Of a DNA stretch of 64,000 nucleotides, positions 1 to 9,390 are shown in pieces. The position numbers and the translations under genes are program-made. This stretch comes from Candidatus Defluviibacterium haderslevense (GTDB lineage: Bacteria > Bacteroidota > Bacteroidia > Chitinophagales > Saprospiraceae), in assembly GCA_016712225.1 (NCBI GenBank), contig JADJRL010000003.1:4229501-4293500 (forward strand). Reading direction: 5' to 3'. Position 1 is the first letter of the stretch, and every line of letters starts with the position of its first letter. The notes below the pieces were generated by a model, which worked only from the letters and a program-made list of their open reading frames with translations, did no database searches and had not been told where the DNA came from.

Positions 1-2153
1 TTGGTTGCCGGCAGCGGACTCACAGTAATATTTACATGAGCTGTGTCAACACATCCATTTAATCCAGTTCCGGTGATGATGTAAATCATACTTGAATCCG
101 GTGTAGCAACTACTGTATCTCCTACTGTTGCACTCAATCCTGAGGATGGCGTCCACGAGTAGCTATTTGCACCAGAAGCAATCACTGTCAATCCTGCTGA
201 ACCTTTACAAAAGGATCCACTTGAAGGACTTGTACTAACCATTGGATTTGGCAGAACAATAATACTATCAATCGGAGTGGTATAGGATAATGATGAAAAT
301 GCACAACTGGTGTGGCATCTAAAATAAGTTGTAGCTGATAATGAACTAACATCTAGGCTTATTGAATTCGTACCAATAGGGAGCCATGGTCCGGAATCCG
401 TATCTGACCTTTCCCAAGAATAGGTAATACCTGACAAACCAATAATGGGTGCCGATAAATTCAAAGTAATATTTGAACCCTCACATACGATAGGATTTGA
501 ATTCAGTATATGGCCAACATCAGGAATATCAAGACAAATAGGTCCACTCATTACTAATTTAGAAATGGTATCATTATTACAATAAAGCCCTTTAATCACC
601 AGAGTAACTTTATAAATACCAGGTGTATCATAAGTGTGTGTTGGATTTTGTAAATTACTGGTATCTCCATCCCCAAAATCCCAGCTCCAAGTTGCAACAG
701 CAACTGAGCTATCTTGAAAATCAAACGTATTTACGGTATTCGAATATCCAAAATTTGAAACTGTAAGCGGCAAAACAACTATGGATATAGTATCTGCTTT
801 ACTACATCCTGCTGCGCTCGTTACATTCACTGATAAAATTGAATCTTGACTAGCGATTAAAGTATCCGTTCTGGAAGTTACTCCATTGCTCCACATATAA
901 ATATTTCCTCCACCACCAAAAGGAATAGCAGTTAAGATTACTTTGGTTCCAAAACAAACAGTGTCATTTGGATTTGCAGTAATATTGGTGGTAGGAAGTG
1001 GATTTACAGCAACATTCGCAACAGCAGTATCTTTACATCCAAAGGAATCAATACCCGTTACAATATACTGTGTACTCATTGCAGGTGCAGCATTTACCGT
1101 GTCTTTGTTAAAATCACTTAGTCCAGTCGTTGGAGACCAAGTATAGAATTGAGCTCCCGTAGCAATTAATTGCACGCCGTTTCCGCCCGCACAAAAGAAT
1201 GCTGTCCGAGGAGTAACAGAAACAACAGGAGACAAATTAGCCAACACAATAATGCTATCAATCGGTGTTGTATAAGACAGTGAAGAGTTAGTACACAGCA
1301 CATTACATCTGTAATATGTCGTAGCTGTTATCGACGGTATGTTCAATGTACTGGAATTGGTACCAACTGAGGTCCAGGTACCTGTTGTGTCATTGGTTTC
1401 TTCCCAGGTATAGATTATACCAGAAAAACTATCAATTGGGTTACTGAGATGCAATGTAGCTTTTCCACCACCATTACAGATGAGTGAATTATTGTTAATT
1501 ATTACTCCAACATCAGGGAGACCAGTACAAAGAGGGGGAAATTCGTCAAAAGAAACATCGTCAATATACATGTTTGAACCCTGACCAGCTACAATCGTTT
1601 GGCTGGTTCCCTCAAAAATAAAGTAAATGGGCGCTCCTGTAAAAGTATCAGGAACATCATAAGAAAAATGATACCAAGCATTTACTGATTGGGTATCAGG
1701 TATTGCAATGCCACGGTTACGTGCTACAGTCCCTAGTTTTACTGCATCAGCATTAATAGAATCCAAAAGACTCACCCAAACTGTTAAACTATCAACATTG
1801 GCTTTGAAAAGACTATCTCGATACATATAAAATTCTAACTTCGCTGAATGTGTATCTCTTGAGGTATAATCGATTGGTCTTGAAATTAAATATTGTTTAG
1901 TTCCGGCAGCTACGTTTCTACTTCTAAAACGAGAGACCACTGAACCCCCATGAGCTGTAGTAACTGGGTTGGTCGTTGGGGCTGGTTGTCTTATCCAGAC
2001 ATTAGTACCAGGAACAGGAATATTTACCTTAATACTCCATCCTGCCGGGGGATAATTATTAGATTCAAATCCTTCAGTAGAGGTAATTTGACTAAAAGCA
2101 TTCAAAGAAATAAATAGAAATAAAACAATACATTGTATCCATTTTGATGTCAT
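1..2153 (-). CDS. Secreted multidomain PKD protein, C-terminus cut by window edge
   Basis: A continuous minus-strand frame runs from an ATG at 2153 to the left edge with no stop (about 717 codons). It begins with a signal peptide (MTSKWIQCIVLFLFISL, then NAFSQ). Residues about 25-200 look like a choice-of-anchor J-type jelly-roll domain ending in 'MYIDDVSFDE'. After that come repeated Ig-like segments: the pattern 'C.G......S.P......YTWE.......W..VGTNS..L' occurs at least twice, and a PKD domain carries the signature 'WSWDFGDGDTS' followed by 'PTHTYDTPG'. Such proteins are cell-surface or secreted adhesin-like proteins of Bacteroidota, normally exported by T9SS; the expected C-terminal sorting domain lies outside the window. 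No catalytic domain is visible. The reading is secure; the biological role is unknown. Confidence 0.85.
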   Translation of the reverse strand, partial: MTSKWIQCIVLFLFISLNAFSQITSTEGFESNNYPPAGWSIKVNIPVPGTNVWIRQPAPTTNPVTTAHGGSVVSRFRSRNVAAGTKQYLISRPIDYTSRDTHSAKLEFYMYRDSLFKANVDSLTVWVSLLDSINADAVKLGTVARNRGIAIPDTQSVNAWYHFSYDVPDTFTGAPIYFIFEGTSQTIVAGQGSNMYIDDVSFDEFPPLCTGLPDVGVIINNNSLICNGGGKATLHLSNPIDSFSGIIYTWEETNDTTGTWTSVGTNSSTLNIPSITATTYYRCNVLCTNSSLSYTTPIDSIIVLANLSPVVSVTPRTAFFCAGGNGVQLIATGAQFYTWSPTTGLSDFNKDTVNAAPAMSTQYIVTGIDSFGCKDTAVANVAVNPLPTTNITANPNDTVCFGTKVILTAIPFGGGGNIYMWSNGVTSRTDTLIASQDSILSVNVTSAAGCSKADTISIVVLPLTVSNFGYSNTVNTFDFQDSSVAVATWSWDFGDGDTSNLQNPTHTYDTPGIYKVTLVIKGLYCNNDTISKLVMSGPICLDIPDVGHILNSNPIVCEGSNITLNLSAPIIGLSGITYSWERSDTDSGPWLPIGTNSISLDVSSLSATTYFRCHTSCAFSSLSYTTPIDSIIVLPNPMVSTSPSSGSFCKGSAGLTVIASGANSYSWTPSSGLSATVGDTVVATPDSSMIYIITGTGLNGCVDTAHVNITVSPLPAT

Positions 2154-2604
2154 AATGATAGGTTTTGAGTAAATAAAAATTAAATTCATATTAAAAGTAA
2201 TACTAAAATTAAAGGATCTTCAAGATTTAAGGTAAAATGGCAAATATTTAACATTTGGATGGGATGATATAAAACCAATAAATCGGAATAACATATAAAC
2301 TTGAATCTCTATTTTAGTAGATACTTTGATAACAGAAAGTAAAAACCATTAACCTGAATTATGCCTACCAAACTTCCCTCTTGCTGTAGATAATCCTATA
2401 AGAATAATCGATAATTCTCGGTGAATAAATATAAACGAGTTAATTAAATGACAGATACTCAAAAACAGACTTGAATAATTACAATAAACAAAGTCTACGA
2501 AACAACTGATTCTATTTGCAATACATAAAAGGCATTTTAAAATAGCAGGATTGGACAAATAGTTCATGGGCATAGCATCTAAATTTGCAATCTAAATAAA
2601 TAAT
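2154..2604. other. Intergenic region between divergent secreted-protein genes
   Basis: About 450 bp of AT-rich DNA between the divergently transcribed genes at 2153 (minus) and 2605 (plus). It must hold both promoters. A 74-codon minus-strand frame at 2349-2573 has no recognisable family and a cysteine/isoleucine-rich composition typical of antisense translation, so I do not call it a gene. Confidence 0.5.
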
Positions 2605-4728
2605 ATGAAGATCAGATTTTTTATATTGAGGATAACAGCTTTATGGTTAATATGCCATTCAACTTCATTGAATGCACAATCACCACTTCCTTGTGGGCAG
2701 GAGCATGTGTTATCAAACTGGTTTTCTAATCACCCTGAAATGAAACTTAAATACGAGGAGTCAGTCAAGCGAATCAAAGAGTCCATAAAATTTAACAAAA
2801 ATTCAAATCAGGATAAGATCTTATCAGAGCCAATCACTATCCCCGTAGTGTTTCATATTCTACATTTGGGCGGATCGGAAAATATAAGTAATGAACAAAT
2901 ATATGATCAAATCAGAATTTTGAATCGCGATTATCAAAAACAAAATGAAGACACTTCAAATGTTGTTACAGCCTTTCAAAATAATATTGCTAATGTTGGA
3001 TTTAAATTCGTGCTGGCTAAGATTGATCCAGATGGTCGTTGCACCAATGGAATCATAAGACATTTAACCAGTAAAACATTTTGGAATGCAGATAGCATAG
3101 ATCATTTTACTTACACATGGCCCCCTGACAAATATTTGAATTTCTATATTGTTAAAAGCATCAATATCGCACCTGCATATACCTTTTTACCTGACATTGG
3201 AATTCCTGAATATGCAGATGCCATAGTATGTGAATCCAGATTAGTAGGCAGCATTGGAACTGCCACTTCTGCAAACTCGAGAGTGTTGACACATGAGGTT
3301 GGACATTGGTTTGGATTACCTCACATTTGGGGGATCAGTAATGCACCAGGGGTGGCGTGTGGTGATGATTATGTAGAAGATACTCCAGACACCAAAGGCT
3401 TTGTGAGTTGCAACATCAATAATTCCAAAATTTGTGATCCGAATATTGAAGAAAACGTTCAAAATTACATGGATTATTCACCCTGCAAATTAATGTTTAC
3501 CAACGGTCAGGCTGCCTACATGAAGAAGACTATTGAATTAGGATTAAATAAAAGAAATCGATTGGTTAGTGAAGCCAATTTAAAATTAACTGGCGTTAAA
3601 GAAGAATTATCCTGTTTGACAAAAGCTGATTTTTTGTCATCTTATTCATCCATTTGTAAAGATGAGTCCATCACTTTCAAAAATAATAGCCAATCTGGAA
3701 ACAATATCAATGACCTGAGTTGGATTATCAAAGGTGGCATACCTTCATTTTCAAAAGATTCAATAATAAACGTAAGATTTCTTGATACCGGGATCTTTGA
3801 AGTTAAACTTATCGTTTCAGGAATTCAAAATATCGACAGCATTTCAAAATTCATTCGTGTTTTCTATGGAAATAACGGCAAGAAAGCACCACAAATGTAT
3901 TCCTTCGAAGATGGCATCATGCCTTCAGATTTTATCAGATTTCAAAATCAAGCATCCGATGTTCGATGGGAAGTATTACCAAGTATAGGTGCAGAAAATA
4001 CGAATCATTGCGTTTTTCTAAATCATGCTGGTGGCACTTATCCGGACCAAAGAGCCTATTTAGAAACACCCTTTTATGATTTATCTCAGAATAATAAACC
4101 ACGAATGTCATTCTATTATGCCTATGCAAAAAAATACGCAAACCAAGCAGATTCTTTCAGAATGGAATACACCCTTGATTGCGGTAAAACATGGAACATT
4201 TTCCTAGGTCTGCATAATACTCAAATCATGGCTTCACTTACCGGAGGAGTTAATTCTACAGCATTCTACCCTACTACAAATCAACATTGGAGAAAATTAA
4301 TCCTGATGAATACTTTTGAATCCATTTTTAAAAACCAGCCAAGTGTCAAATTCAGGTTCTTATTTAAGAGTGACCCGAAAGTTGCAGGTTCTAACAATTT
4401 ATTTATTGATGAAATAAATATTACTGACGAATCTTTGACATCTTCGAAAGACCTACTTGATGAAGGTGTTGTTACTATTTATCCCAATCCATCTTCATCA
4501 GAAGTATATCTTGAAATGATTCATTTTGGACCTAAAGCACACCCAATTGAAATAGGCAATCTAACTAGCCAACATATAGAGGTAATTCAACCTGAATTTA
4601 TTTCAGGCAGCAAATCAAGATATTTAATTAATAAAAATAGTCACTTGTCTCCTGGCATTTATTATGTAAAAATCAGAACTGAAAAACAAACCGAAATTAT
4701 TAGAAAAATAGTAATCTTAGAAAAATAA
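2605..4728 (+). CDS. Secreted M43-family (pappalysin/cytophagalysin-like) zinc metallopeptidase with T9SS sorting domain
   Basis: A 707-residue exported protein. A signal peptide ends near 'TSLNAQS'. The catalytic domain (about 65-320) contains the metzincin motif HEVGHWFGLPH: H230 and H234 with H240 would bind zinc and E231 is the general base. A downstream 'NYMDYSPC' supplies the Met-turn expected of family M43. A PKD-like segment follows at about 340-420, then a jelly-roll/MAM-like domain at about 430-610 ('YSFEDG' start, 'LFIDEINITD' end). The C-terminus 'VTIYPNPSSSEVYLE' to the end is a type A T9SS sorting domain, so the enzyme is probably released or anchored at the surface. M43 enzymes degrade extracellular proteins; the substrate cannot be told. 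The ATG is the first in frame and starts the signal peptide. It stands alone, divergent from the PKD protein on its left. Confidence 0.92.
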   Translation: MKIRFFILRITALWLICHSTSLNAQSPLPCGQEHVLSNWFSNHPEMKLKYEESVKRIKESIKFNKNSNQDKILSEPITIPVVFHILHLGGSENISNEQIYDQIRILNRDYQKQNEDTSNVVTAFQNNIANVGFKFVLAKIDPDGRCTNGIIRHLTSKTFWNADSIDHFTYTWPPDKYLNFYIVKSINIAPAYTFLPDIGIPEYADAIVCESRLVGSIGTATSANSRVLTHEVGHWFGLPHIWGISNAPGVACGDDYVEDTPDTKGFVSCNINNSKICDPNIEENVQNYMDYSPCKLMFTNGQAAYMKKTIELGLNKRNRLVSEANLKLTGVKEELSCLTKADFLSSYSSICKDESITFKNNSQSGNNINDLSWIIKGGIPSFSKDSIINVRFLDTGIFEVKLIVSGIQNIDSISKFIRVFYGNNGKKAPQMYSFEDGIMPSDFIRFQNQASDVRWEVLPSIGAENTNHCVFLNHAGGTYPDQRAYLETPFYDLSQNNKPRMSFYYAYAKKYANQADSFRMEYTLDCGKTWNIFLGLHNTQIMASLTGGVNSTAFYPTTNQHWRKLILMNTFESIFKNQPSVKFRFLFKSDPKVAGSNNLFIDEINITDESLTSSKDLLDEGVVTIYPNPSSSEVYLEMIHFGPKAHPIEIGNLTSQHIEVIQPEFISGSKSRYLINKNSHLSPGIYYVKIRTEKQTEIIRKIVILEK

Positions 4729-5145
4729 TCCTATAAAAATAGAGGTAATAAATTCTAAGAATACACATATTCCAAAATTATAAATATTTGAACAAATCAT
4801 TCAATCATTAGAGCACAATTCTTCAGGCATTGATTTACCATTGGTATAACTAATGGAATATATATATTTTCATTCTGCATAATAAAAATACAATTAGGCA
4901 ATTTGTTTTAGGTTTTTTTCCAGATATAACCAACTCAACATAATAATCAGGAAAATCAAATTCAAGTCTATCGATTCAATTACTCAAATATTGTTATTCA
5001 GAATTACATAGATGGCCCTCTAAAAAAATTAATCTTAAATTAATACAAATTTATTATTATTGTCATGACAAATGGGGTCCAGAGACCATTTTAAAAGCGG
5101 GGCGAATCCGAAAAGCCAAATGAGTAGGACGAAAATCAACTTTAT
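4729..5145. other. Intergenic region, no gene seen
   Basis: About 415 bp of AT-rich sequence with stops in all frames. At about 5068-5093 an imperfect inverted repeat (AAATGG-GGTC / GACC-ATTT) precedes the DUF1761 gene and could be a weak hairpin in its leader. Nothing else stands out. Confidence 0.4.
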
Positions 5146-5574
5146 ATGGAATTACAAATTAACATGACAGCCATTGCCATTGCAGTAGTGGCCAATTTTA
5201 TTTTAGGTGCTCTTTGGTACATGCCGTTGTTTGGCAAAGCTTGGGGCAATGAAATGGGCTACGACCCGAATGAAAAACCGGATAACTCAGTAATGATCAA
5301 AGGCATGGCTTTTATGCTTATTGGAAACATACTATTTGCATGGGTTTTTGCTCATAATATCGCAGCCTGGGATTTTGTACCCGGCATGAAAGAGCAAGGC
5401 ATAATTGCAAATACCATGAGTGCTGCTATCTTCACTTGGCTGGGATTTTATTTACCCGGAGAATTAGGAGCAACTGTATGGGAAAAAAAATCATGGAAGC
5501 TCTTTGCAATTAACACAGGATATCATTTAGCGTCATTAATATTAGTTGCAGTCATTTTAACCCATTGGAAATAA
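5146..5574 (+). CDS. DUF1761 family small integral membrane protein
   Basis: 142 residues with about four hydrophobic segments (about 8-28, 48-70, 85-105 and 120-140). The N-terminal pattern 'ANFILGALWYMPLFGKAWGNEMG' is the hallmark of DUF1761, a family of about 130-150-residue inner-membrane proteins of unknown function common in Bacteroidota. Length and topology fit the family. The start chosen is the ATG at 5146; an internal ATG at 5164 is the alternative. It stands alone between an M43 peptidase and a lipoprotein gene on the same strand, with gaps too large to imply an operon. Its sequence looks vertically inherited and somewhat less AT-rich than the neighbouring lipoprotein. Family assignment is confident; function is unknown. 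Confidence 0.85.
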   Translation: MELQINMTAIAIAVVANFILGALWYMPLFGKAWGNEMGYDPNEKPDNSVMIKGMAFMLIGNILFAWVFAHNIAAWDFVPGMKEQGIIANTMSAAIFTWLGFYLPGELGATVWEKKSWKLFAINTGYHLASLILVAVILTHWK

Positions 5575-5691
5575 ATTTGATTCCAATTTACGAACCAACT
5601 AATCAATTCGAATAAAAATAGTTGATATCAATTTAATCAATTAGAAAAGCGTAATGCTAACATACTCATGTGTAATCGCATAATAAATTTG

Positions 5692-6171
5692 ATGCTTAAT
5701 ATAGTGATAAGAAGAATTTATCAACTTAAATTAGTTATTCCTATAATTATAGGACTATATTTATTTTCTTGCAATAAACAAAAAGTTTGTTGTGATTTAA
5801 TTGACATTGATGTAAAAATACATTATCAAGACACGAGTGGAAATAATTTGATCAACACCAGTGCATCATTTAACTCATCAAACATCAAGATTTATTTCAA
5901 AAATGGTGATCAATATGAATATGCATTTAAAAGCAATCTTGATAATCCCAATTTTTTCTCTGTCGTAAATATAAATTCGAAGGAAATACTAACTGTATTT
6001 CCTTCGAATTATTATGAACAAAATAGATCAACAACATTAATCGAATTAAATTCAACAATTACTGACACTTTGATTTGTGAATTTGACCTAAGCAAGAATA
6101 ACACCATTCTAAAACAAGCTTGGCTCAATGGAATTGAAATAAAAAACAGGTATATTGAAGTAAAAAAATGA
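5692..6171 (+). CDS. Putative lipoprotein, unknown function
   Basis: I favour the ATG at 5692 over the one at 5668 because it places a normal charged n-region and hydrophobic core directly before the lipobox-like 'YLFSC' (cysteine near residue 27). The mature part (about 130 residues) is rich in beta-prone, polar sequence ('INTSASFNSSNIKIYFKNGDQYEYAF') and ends with lysines. I do not recognise the family; small beta-rich lipoproteins like this are very common in Bacteroidota. The gene is followed by about 700 bp without a convincing gene. Confidence 0.6.
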   Translation: MLNIVIRRIYQLKLVIPIIIGLYLFSCNKQKVCCDLIDIDVKIHYQDTSGNNLINTSASFNSSNIKIYFKNGDQYEYAFKSNLDNPNFFSVVNINSKEILTVFPSNYYEQNRSTTLIELNSTITDTLICEFDLSKNNTILKQAWLNGIEIKNRYIEVKK

Positions 6172-6888
6172 AAGGAGAATAAAAAACAGTTTTGATTTTA
6201 ATCTCAAGCTTTGAATTGCAGCTTAGCTAGAAATCACTTTGTCTTTTCTTTATATTTTATTCAACTCCAAAATCTACTATCAAAACAAAATACCAATAGT
6301 TCCAGAAGATTTATTGGAATACTCAAAGCGGGTCAAGTGTGTTCCACAATGATTAGACAATCAATAAACGTCCACCATTATTTAAAAATGGATAAAAGCT
6401 GAGCAAATCCCCATTTCTAATATTTGTTCTCATTTAGAGAGCTTAAAATTAATGGAGTTAAATTGAGAAACTCCAAATCAGAGCAGTGATAACACGTTTT
6501 TTGGCATTTGTGCTTATCCAAAAATTATAAAGCCACGATTCAAGTGACTTGTAGATTTCGTCGCCACCCAAGAAAAAATATTTTATCATCCCAGATTGTA
6601 CATTCGGATTTCGCAATGAAAGGTAAAAGGCCAACCTGCCAGCGTGTTTAACAGGTTGAAATAGTAATCGCACATCAAAGATATTTTAACAAGCCATATC
6701 TATCCTTATAGTGAAAGTAACTGCTGCTTTTCCGGGTAATGAAGTCGTGAAGCTCGATAATACTTAATACACAGAAACCCTCCCTGACTGGGTTTGACAG
6801 GCAAGCGCGAAAGAGGAATATTAGGTCTAGTGATAACATTTGAAACTGTTTTGACTTGGAATAGACAATATACTTATAAAGCAATCTT
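6172..6888. other. Non-coding or decayed region ahead of IS3 remnant
   Basis: About 700 bp without a supportable gene. Short frames on both strands begin with TTG and have no family resemblance. A somewhat GC-richer stretch at about 6720-6820 differs in composition from the AT-rich surroundings and may be debris from an earlier insertion. Confidence 0.4.
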
Positions 6889-6896
6889 AGAATTTA

Positions 6897-7130
6897 TTGA
6901 TTAATCTGTTTAGCTATTTTAGGATTTATTTATTAATCTGTATAGCTATTTTAGGACAAGACATAGGCTCAAACGAACTAGCTTTGGAAAAGGCTCTAGA
7001 AGAAGCTGAGCTTAAAATCAAGGCTCTTAATACACTTATTGATCTTGCAGAAGAACAACTCAACATTGATATTAGAAAAAAGTCTGGTGCCAAGCAGTCC
7101 TTAAAACAAAACAAGACAATCCTAAAATAG
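6897..7130 (+). pseudogene. Truncated IS3-family OrfA (C-terminal leucine-zipper part)
   Basis: The frame carries only the last third of a usual IS3 OrfA of about 100-170 residues. From about residue 27 on it matches the conserved C-terminus ('ALEEAELKIKALNTLIDLAEEQL', then 'DIRKKSGAKQS'), a coiled coil used for transposase dimerisation. The first 26 residues are translated 32-bp repeat sequence, not an OrfA helix-turn-helix. The element therefore lost its DNA-recognition domain. The slippery A_AAA_AAG at 7076-7082 lies within the conserved 'RKKSG' codons, in the right phase to fuse OrfA to OrfB. Confidence 0.7.
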
Positions 7131-7990
7131 GGATCGGAAGGCTTTGCAAACTGTTTGGCAAAACTAGACATGCTTTTTATGACCATTTGTGGACTAAGCA
7201 AAAAATTAGTATTCGTGATGATATAATTCTTCAAGAAGTTATTTCCATTAGGAAACAACTTCCTAGGCTAGGTACAAGAAAATTATTTCATTTATTAAAA
7301 CCAACTCTTCAATCTCACAATATAAAAATTGGTAGAGATTATCTATTTGATTTACTTTCAGAATGCAAATTAATGATAAGACAACGAAAAAGAAAAGCCA
7401 TTACTACGGATTCAAAACACTGGATGAAAAAATACTGCAATCTCATTAAAGACATTACTATAACTAAACCCGAACAAGTTTGGGTAAGTGATATTACCTA
7501 TATTAGATTAACTAACTATTGGGGCTATCTCAGTTTGATTACAGATGCTTTTTCCAGAAAAATTATTGGTTACTGTTTTCGTAATGATTTACAGGCAGAA
7601 GGGTGTGTTGAGGCCTTACGAATGGCATTAAATAATAGAATTTATGACCATCCCATTATTCATCATTCGGATAGAGGTTCTCAATATTGTTCACATCAAT
7701 ATGTCCATTTACTTAATCAACATAATATTAAAATTAGTATGACTGACAATGGAGATCCTTATGAAAATGCATTAGCGGAAAGAGTAAATGGTATTATCAA
7801 AACTGAATTTAATCTTCATCAAACTCATTTGGGATTTGATCAAACTTATAATCTTGTTAAACATTCCATTAAAGCCTACAATGAATTAAGGCCTCATGGA
7901 AGTTATGATTATTTGACTCCTGATCAAGCTCATCTGCAATTTGAAACATTACCCAAAAGGTGGAAAAACTATAATAAATACTATTTTTAA
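7076..7990 (+). CDS. IS3-family transposase OrfB (DDE, reached by -1 frameshift)
   Basis: This frame is open from 7076, directly at the A_AAA_AAG heptamer, to a stop at 7990. It lies in the -1 phase relative to OrfA, as expected for an OrfAB fusion. An internal start at 7187 (TTG) would give a 267-residue OrfB, but the conserved 'GRLCKLFGKTRHAFYDH' lies upstream of it and favours frameshift expression. The rve integrase core shows the DDE triad: D in 'WVSDITYI', D in 'HHSDRGSQY', and E in 'ALAERVNGIIKTE', followed by the usual 'YNELRPH' and 'TPDQAH' end. The catalytic domain looks complete, but without the OrfA DNA-binding part the element is probably unable to move by itself. Confidence 0.88.
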   Translation, partial: KKVWCQAVLKTKQDNPKIGIGRLCKLFGKTRHAFYDHLWTKQKISIRDDIILQEVISIRKQLPRLGTRKLFHLLKPTLQSHNIKIGRDYLFDLLSECKLMIRQRKRKAITTDSKHWMKKYCNLIKDITITKPEQVWVSDITYIRLTNYWGYLSLITDAFSRKIIGYCFRNDLQAEGCVEALRMALNNRIYDHPIIHHSDRGSQYCSHQYVHLLNQHNIKISMTDNGDPYENALAERVNGIIKTEFNLHQTHLGFDQTYNLVKHSIKAYNELRPHGSYDYLTPDQAHLQFETLPKRWKNYNKYYF

Positions 7991-8092
7991 ACCTTGTATA
8001 CCTTACTTAGGATTAAAAATTATATTTGCATAGTCATTTTAGGATTTATTTATTAACCTGTATAGCTATTTTAGGACAAGACAAAGCCCGTC

Positions 8093-8124
8093 GGATAGCC
8101 GTGGATAAGCCGTGGAATAGCCGT
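8093..8124. repeat. Short tandem repeat, three units of 10-11 bp
   Basis: Three near-identical units ggatagccgt, ggataagccgt and ggaatagccgt lie head to tail just beyond the IS3-flanking direct repeat, followed by 'ggactaatgc', a string that recurs near 9252. The unit is G+C-richer than the surroundings. No function is evident. Confidence 0.6.
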
Positions 8125-8299
8125 GGACTAATGCTAGTGGATATCTCCATACGAATGGTCATATTTAATGGATTCTATCCCATTTGTGGGTTAGTTCATT
8201 AGTATAAAGCTAATTCAGGTATATACAAATCCTGTTATGCGGTTTTTAGATAATTAATATGTACACAAAGCACTTCTTCATAAAGCTCCTTCTTATTTT

Positions 8300-8700
8300 A
8301 GCATTTAAATGATATTGTTGGTCACTTCTTGATATAAGCCAAAGTTTTATTTTAGAAAAGGAACATGGCAGGAGCTTATACTTTTAGTACACCTGAAAAA
8401 TGTATCTTAAGATCGACATATGGGTTAGATGCCCTACCCTTAGACAAGTGAAAGAATCAATTAATTCAATTATCAGTGTTTAGGTATTTGGCATTAAATT
8501 CTTCAAGTAGTTCCATATTATCACTAAATTTTAATTCAGATTCAGTTGAAGTGCTGATTTTTGGATATTCCCATGCTTTGGATTGAATATGAAAGAAATT
8601 TTAATCTCAACCCTTAGCCAAGATTGTTTTATTGGGCTGAATTCTTTCAGCATTTACATTTGAAATTGATTTAGAAGATTAAAGAATAATTCTAAACCAC
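8300..8700 (-). pseudogene. Decayed ArdC 5' end and radC remnant (copy A)
   Basis: The DNA can be followed by eye against the intact minus-strand genes at 37.8-39.3 kb. 8310-8345 matches the first codons of the ArdC-like gene ('ttggtcacttcttgatataag'). 8405-8680 matches radC in pieces: 'agatcgacata', 'acaagtgaaagaatc', 'attaaattcttcaagtagttcc', 'ttcagttgaagtgctgatttttgga'. The parts encoding the JAMM centre and most of ArdC are deleted, and frameshifts break the rest. It is followed by the operator-like palindrome and boundary block, so an entire ArdC/RadC promoter region once stood here. Confidence 0.7.
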
Positions 8701-8728
8701 AGCATTTTATAAATGAAGCTAATTGCAG

Positions 8729-8940
8729 AAGGCAGAATTTGCCAAAATGACAAATTTAGTTTAGGAGTTTACTCAGAGTTTGATCCAGCTAGGCCAAAAA
8801 AATTTGGAGCTTTTCTACAAATTCTGGGTCAAAATCCTACGCTCGTTTAAAAGTTCCCTGCGTTAGTACGAAAGTCCTTGCCAAATTCACCCTAATATTT
8901 GACCTTTGGATTAATATTTTAAAATAATTTGAATTGAAAT
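8729..8940. repeat. Boundary repeat copy 1 (degenerate operator plus 49-bp conserved block)
   Basis: Positions 8733-8759 are a mutated version of the palindrome seen perfectly at 39319-39345. The 49 bp at 8826-8874 ('gggtcaaaatcctacgctcg' onwards) differ from the other three copies at only a few positions, although the radC remnant beside it is badly decayed. Homology with copy 2 extends further right in weaker form (to about 9110, including 'aaacgcaagattta'). The next gene on the right is the exported protease at 9391. Confidence 0.75.
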
Positions 8941-9390
8941 TAGAAATGATTATAATCAAATAAAAAAAATAAATTTTTAATCAATTTTTATAGAGTATAA
9001 ATATAATATTTCTCGAATTTATCGAAGGAATTAATGAAGAACTGTCCAAATAAAAAACACATGAATTAAACGCAAGATTTAATCAAAATATGAATAAATC
9101 TAAATGCTATCAATTATAAATATGGAAAGGTGATCTACACATTGACATTCATAACAAAATATAACAATAATGATTATATTGATAAAAAATGAATGTTAAA
9201 ATTAAAAGATCGAACTTTGGATGAAGTGTTTTTCATAGAGATAATAGATAGCGGTGGACTAATGCGGAAATCGCCACCTAAATTATGAGACAATGCACCC
9301 AATGCCTAAAGGCGAAAGAAGGCCACAGAGTTGAACTGTGCTCGAAGTTGCAAAAACTTCTTCAACGAAATTCTTAAAAAATGATTTAAT
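8941..9390. other. AT-rich leader region of the M4-like protease gene
   Basis: No gene. The last 70 bases before the ATG at 9391 can form two small hairpins: CACAG/CTGTG (9324-9328 with 9336-9340) and GAAGTT/AACTTC (9344-9349 with 9355-9360). These may structure the 5' untranslated region of the protease mRNA. Confidence 0.4.

Larger units (their letters stand above)
6889..8083 (+). mobile_element. 5'-truncated IS3-family insertion sequence remnant with flanking repeats
   Basis: The segment holds the 3' part of an IS3-type orfA, a full catalytic orfB, and the A_AAA_AAG slippery heptamer at 7076-7082 used by IS3 elements for -1 frameshifting. The N-terminal helix-turn-helix region of OrfA is missing. 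A 32-bp sequence ending 'tatagctatttt' occurs twice in tandem at 6889-6920 and 6921-6952 (29 of 32 identical), again at 8041-8072, and as a decayed copy at 8009-8040. As a result 6916-6963 and 8036-8083 form a direct repeat of about 48 bp with one mismatch. I could not define terminal inverted repeats, so the outer limits given are the limits of these direct repeats. Confidence 0.7.

Noticed and set aside
2349..2573. 74-codon minus-strand frame in the gap between two secreted-protein genes
   Set aside because: Composition is dominated by I, L, S, N and C, no family signature, and it lies across the expected divergent promoters.
6211..6884. Several 63-71-codon frames on both strands
   Set aside because: They start with TTG, overlap one another on opposite strands and resemble no family; they look like chance frames in decayed DNA.
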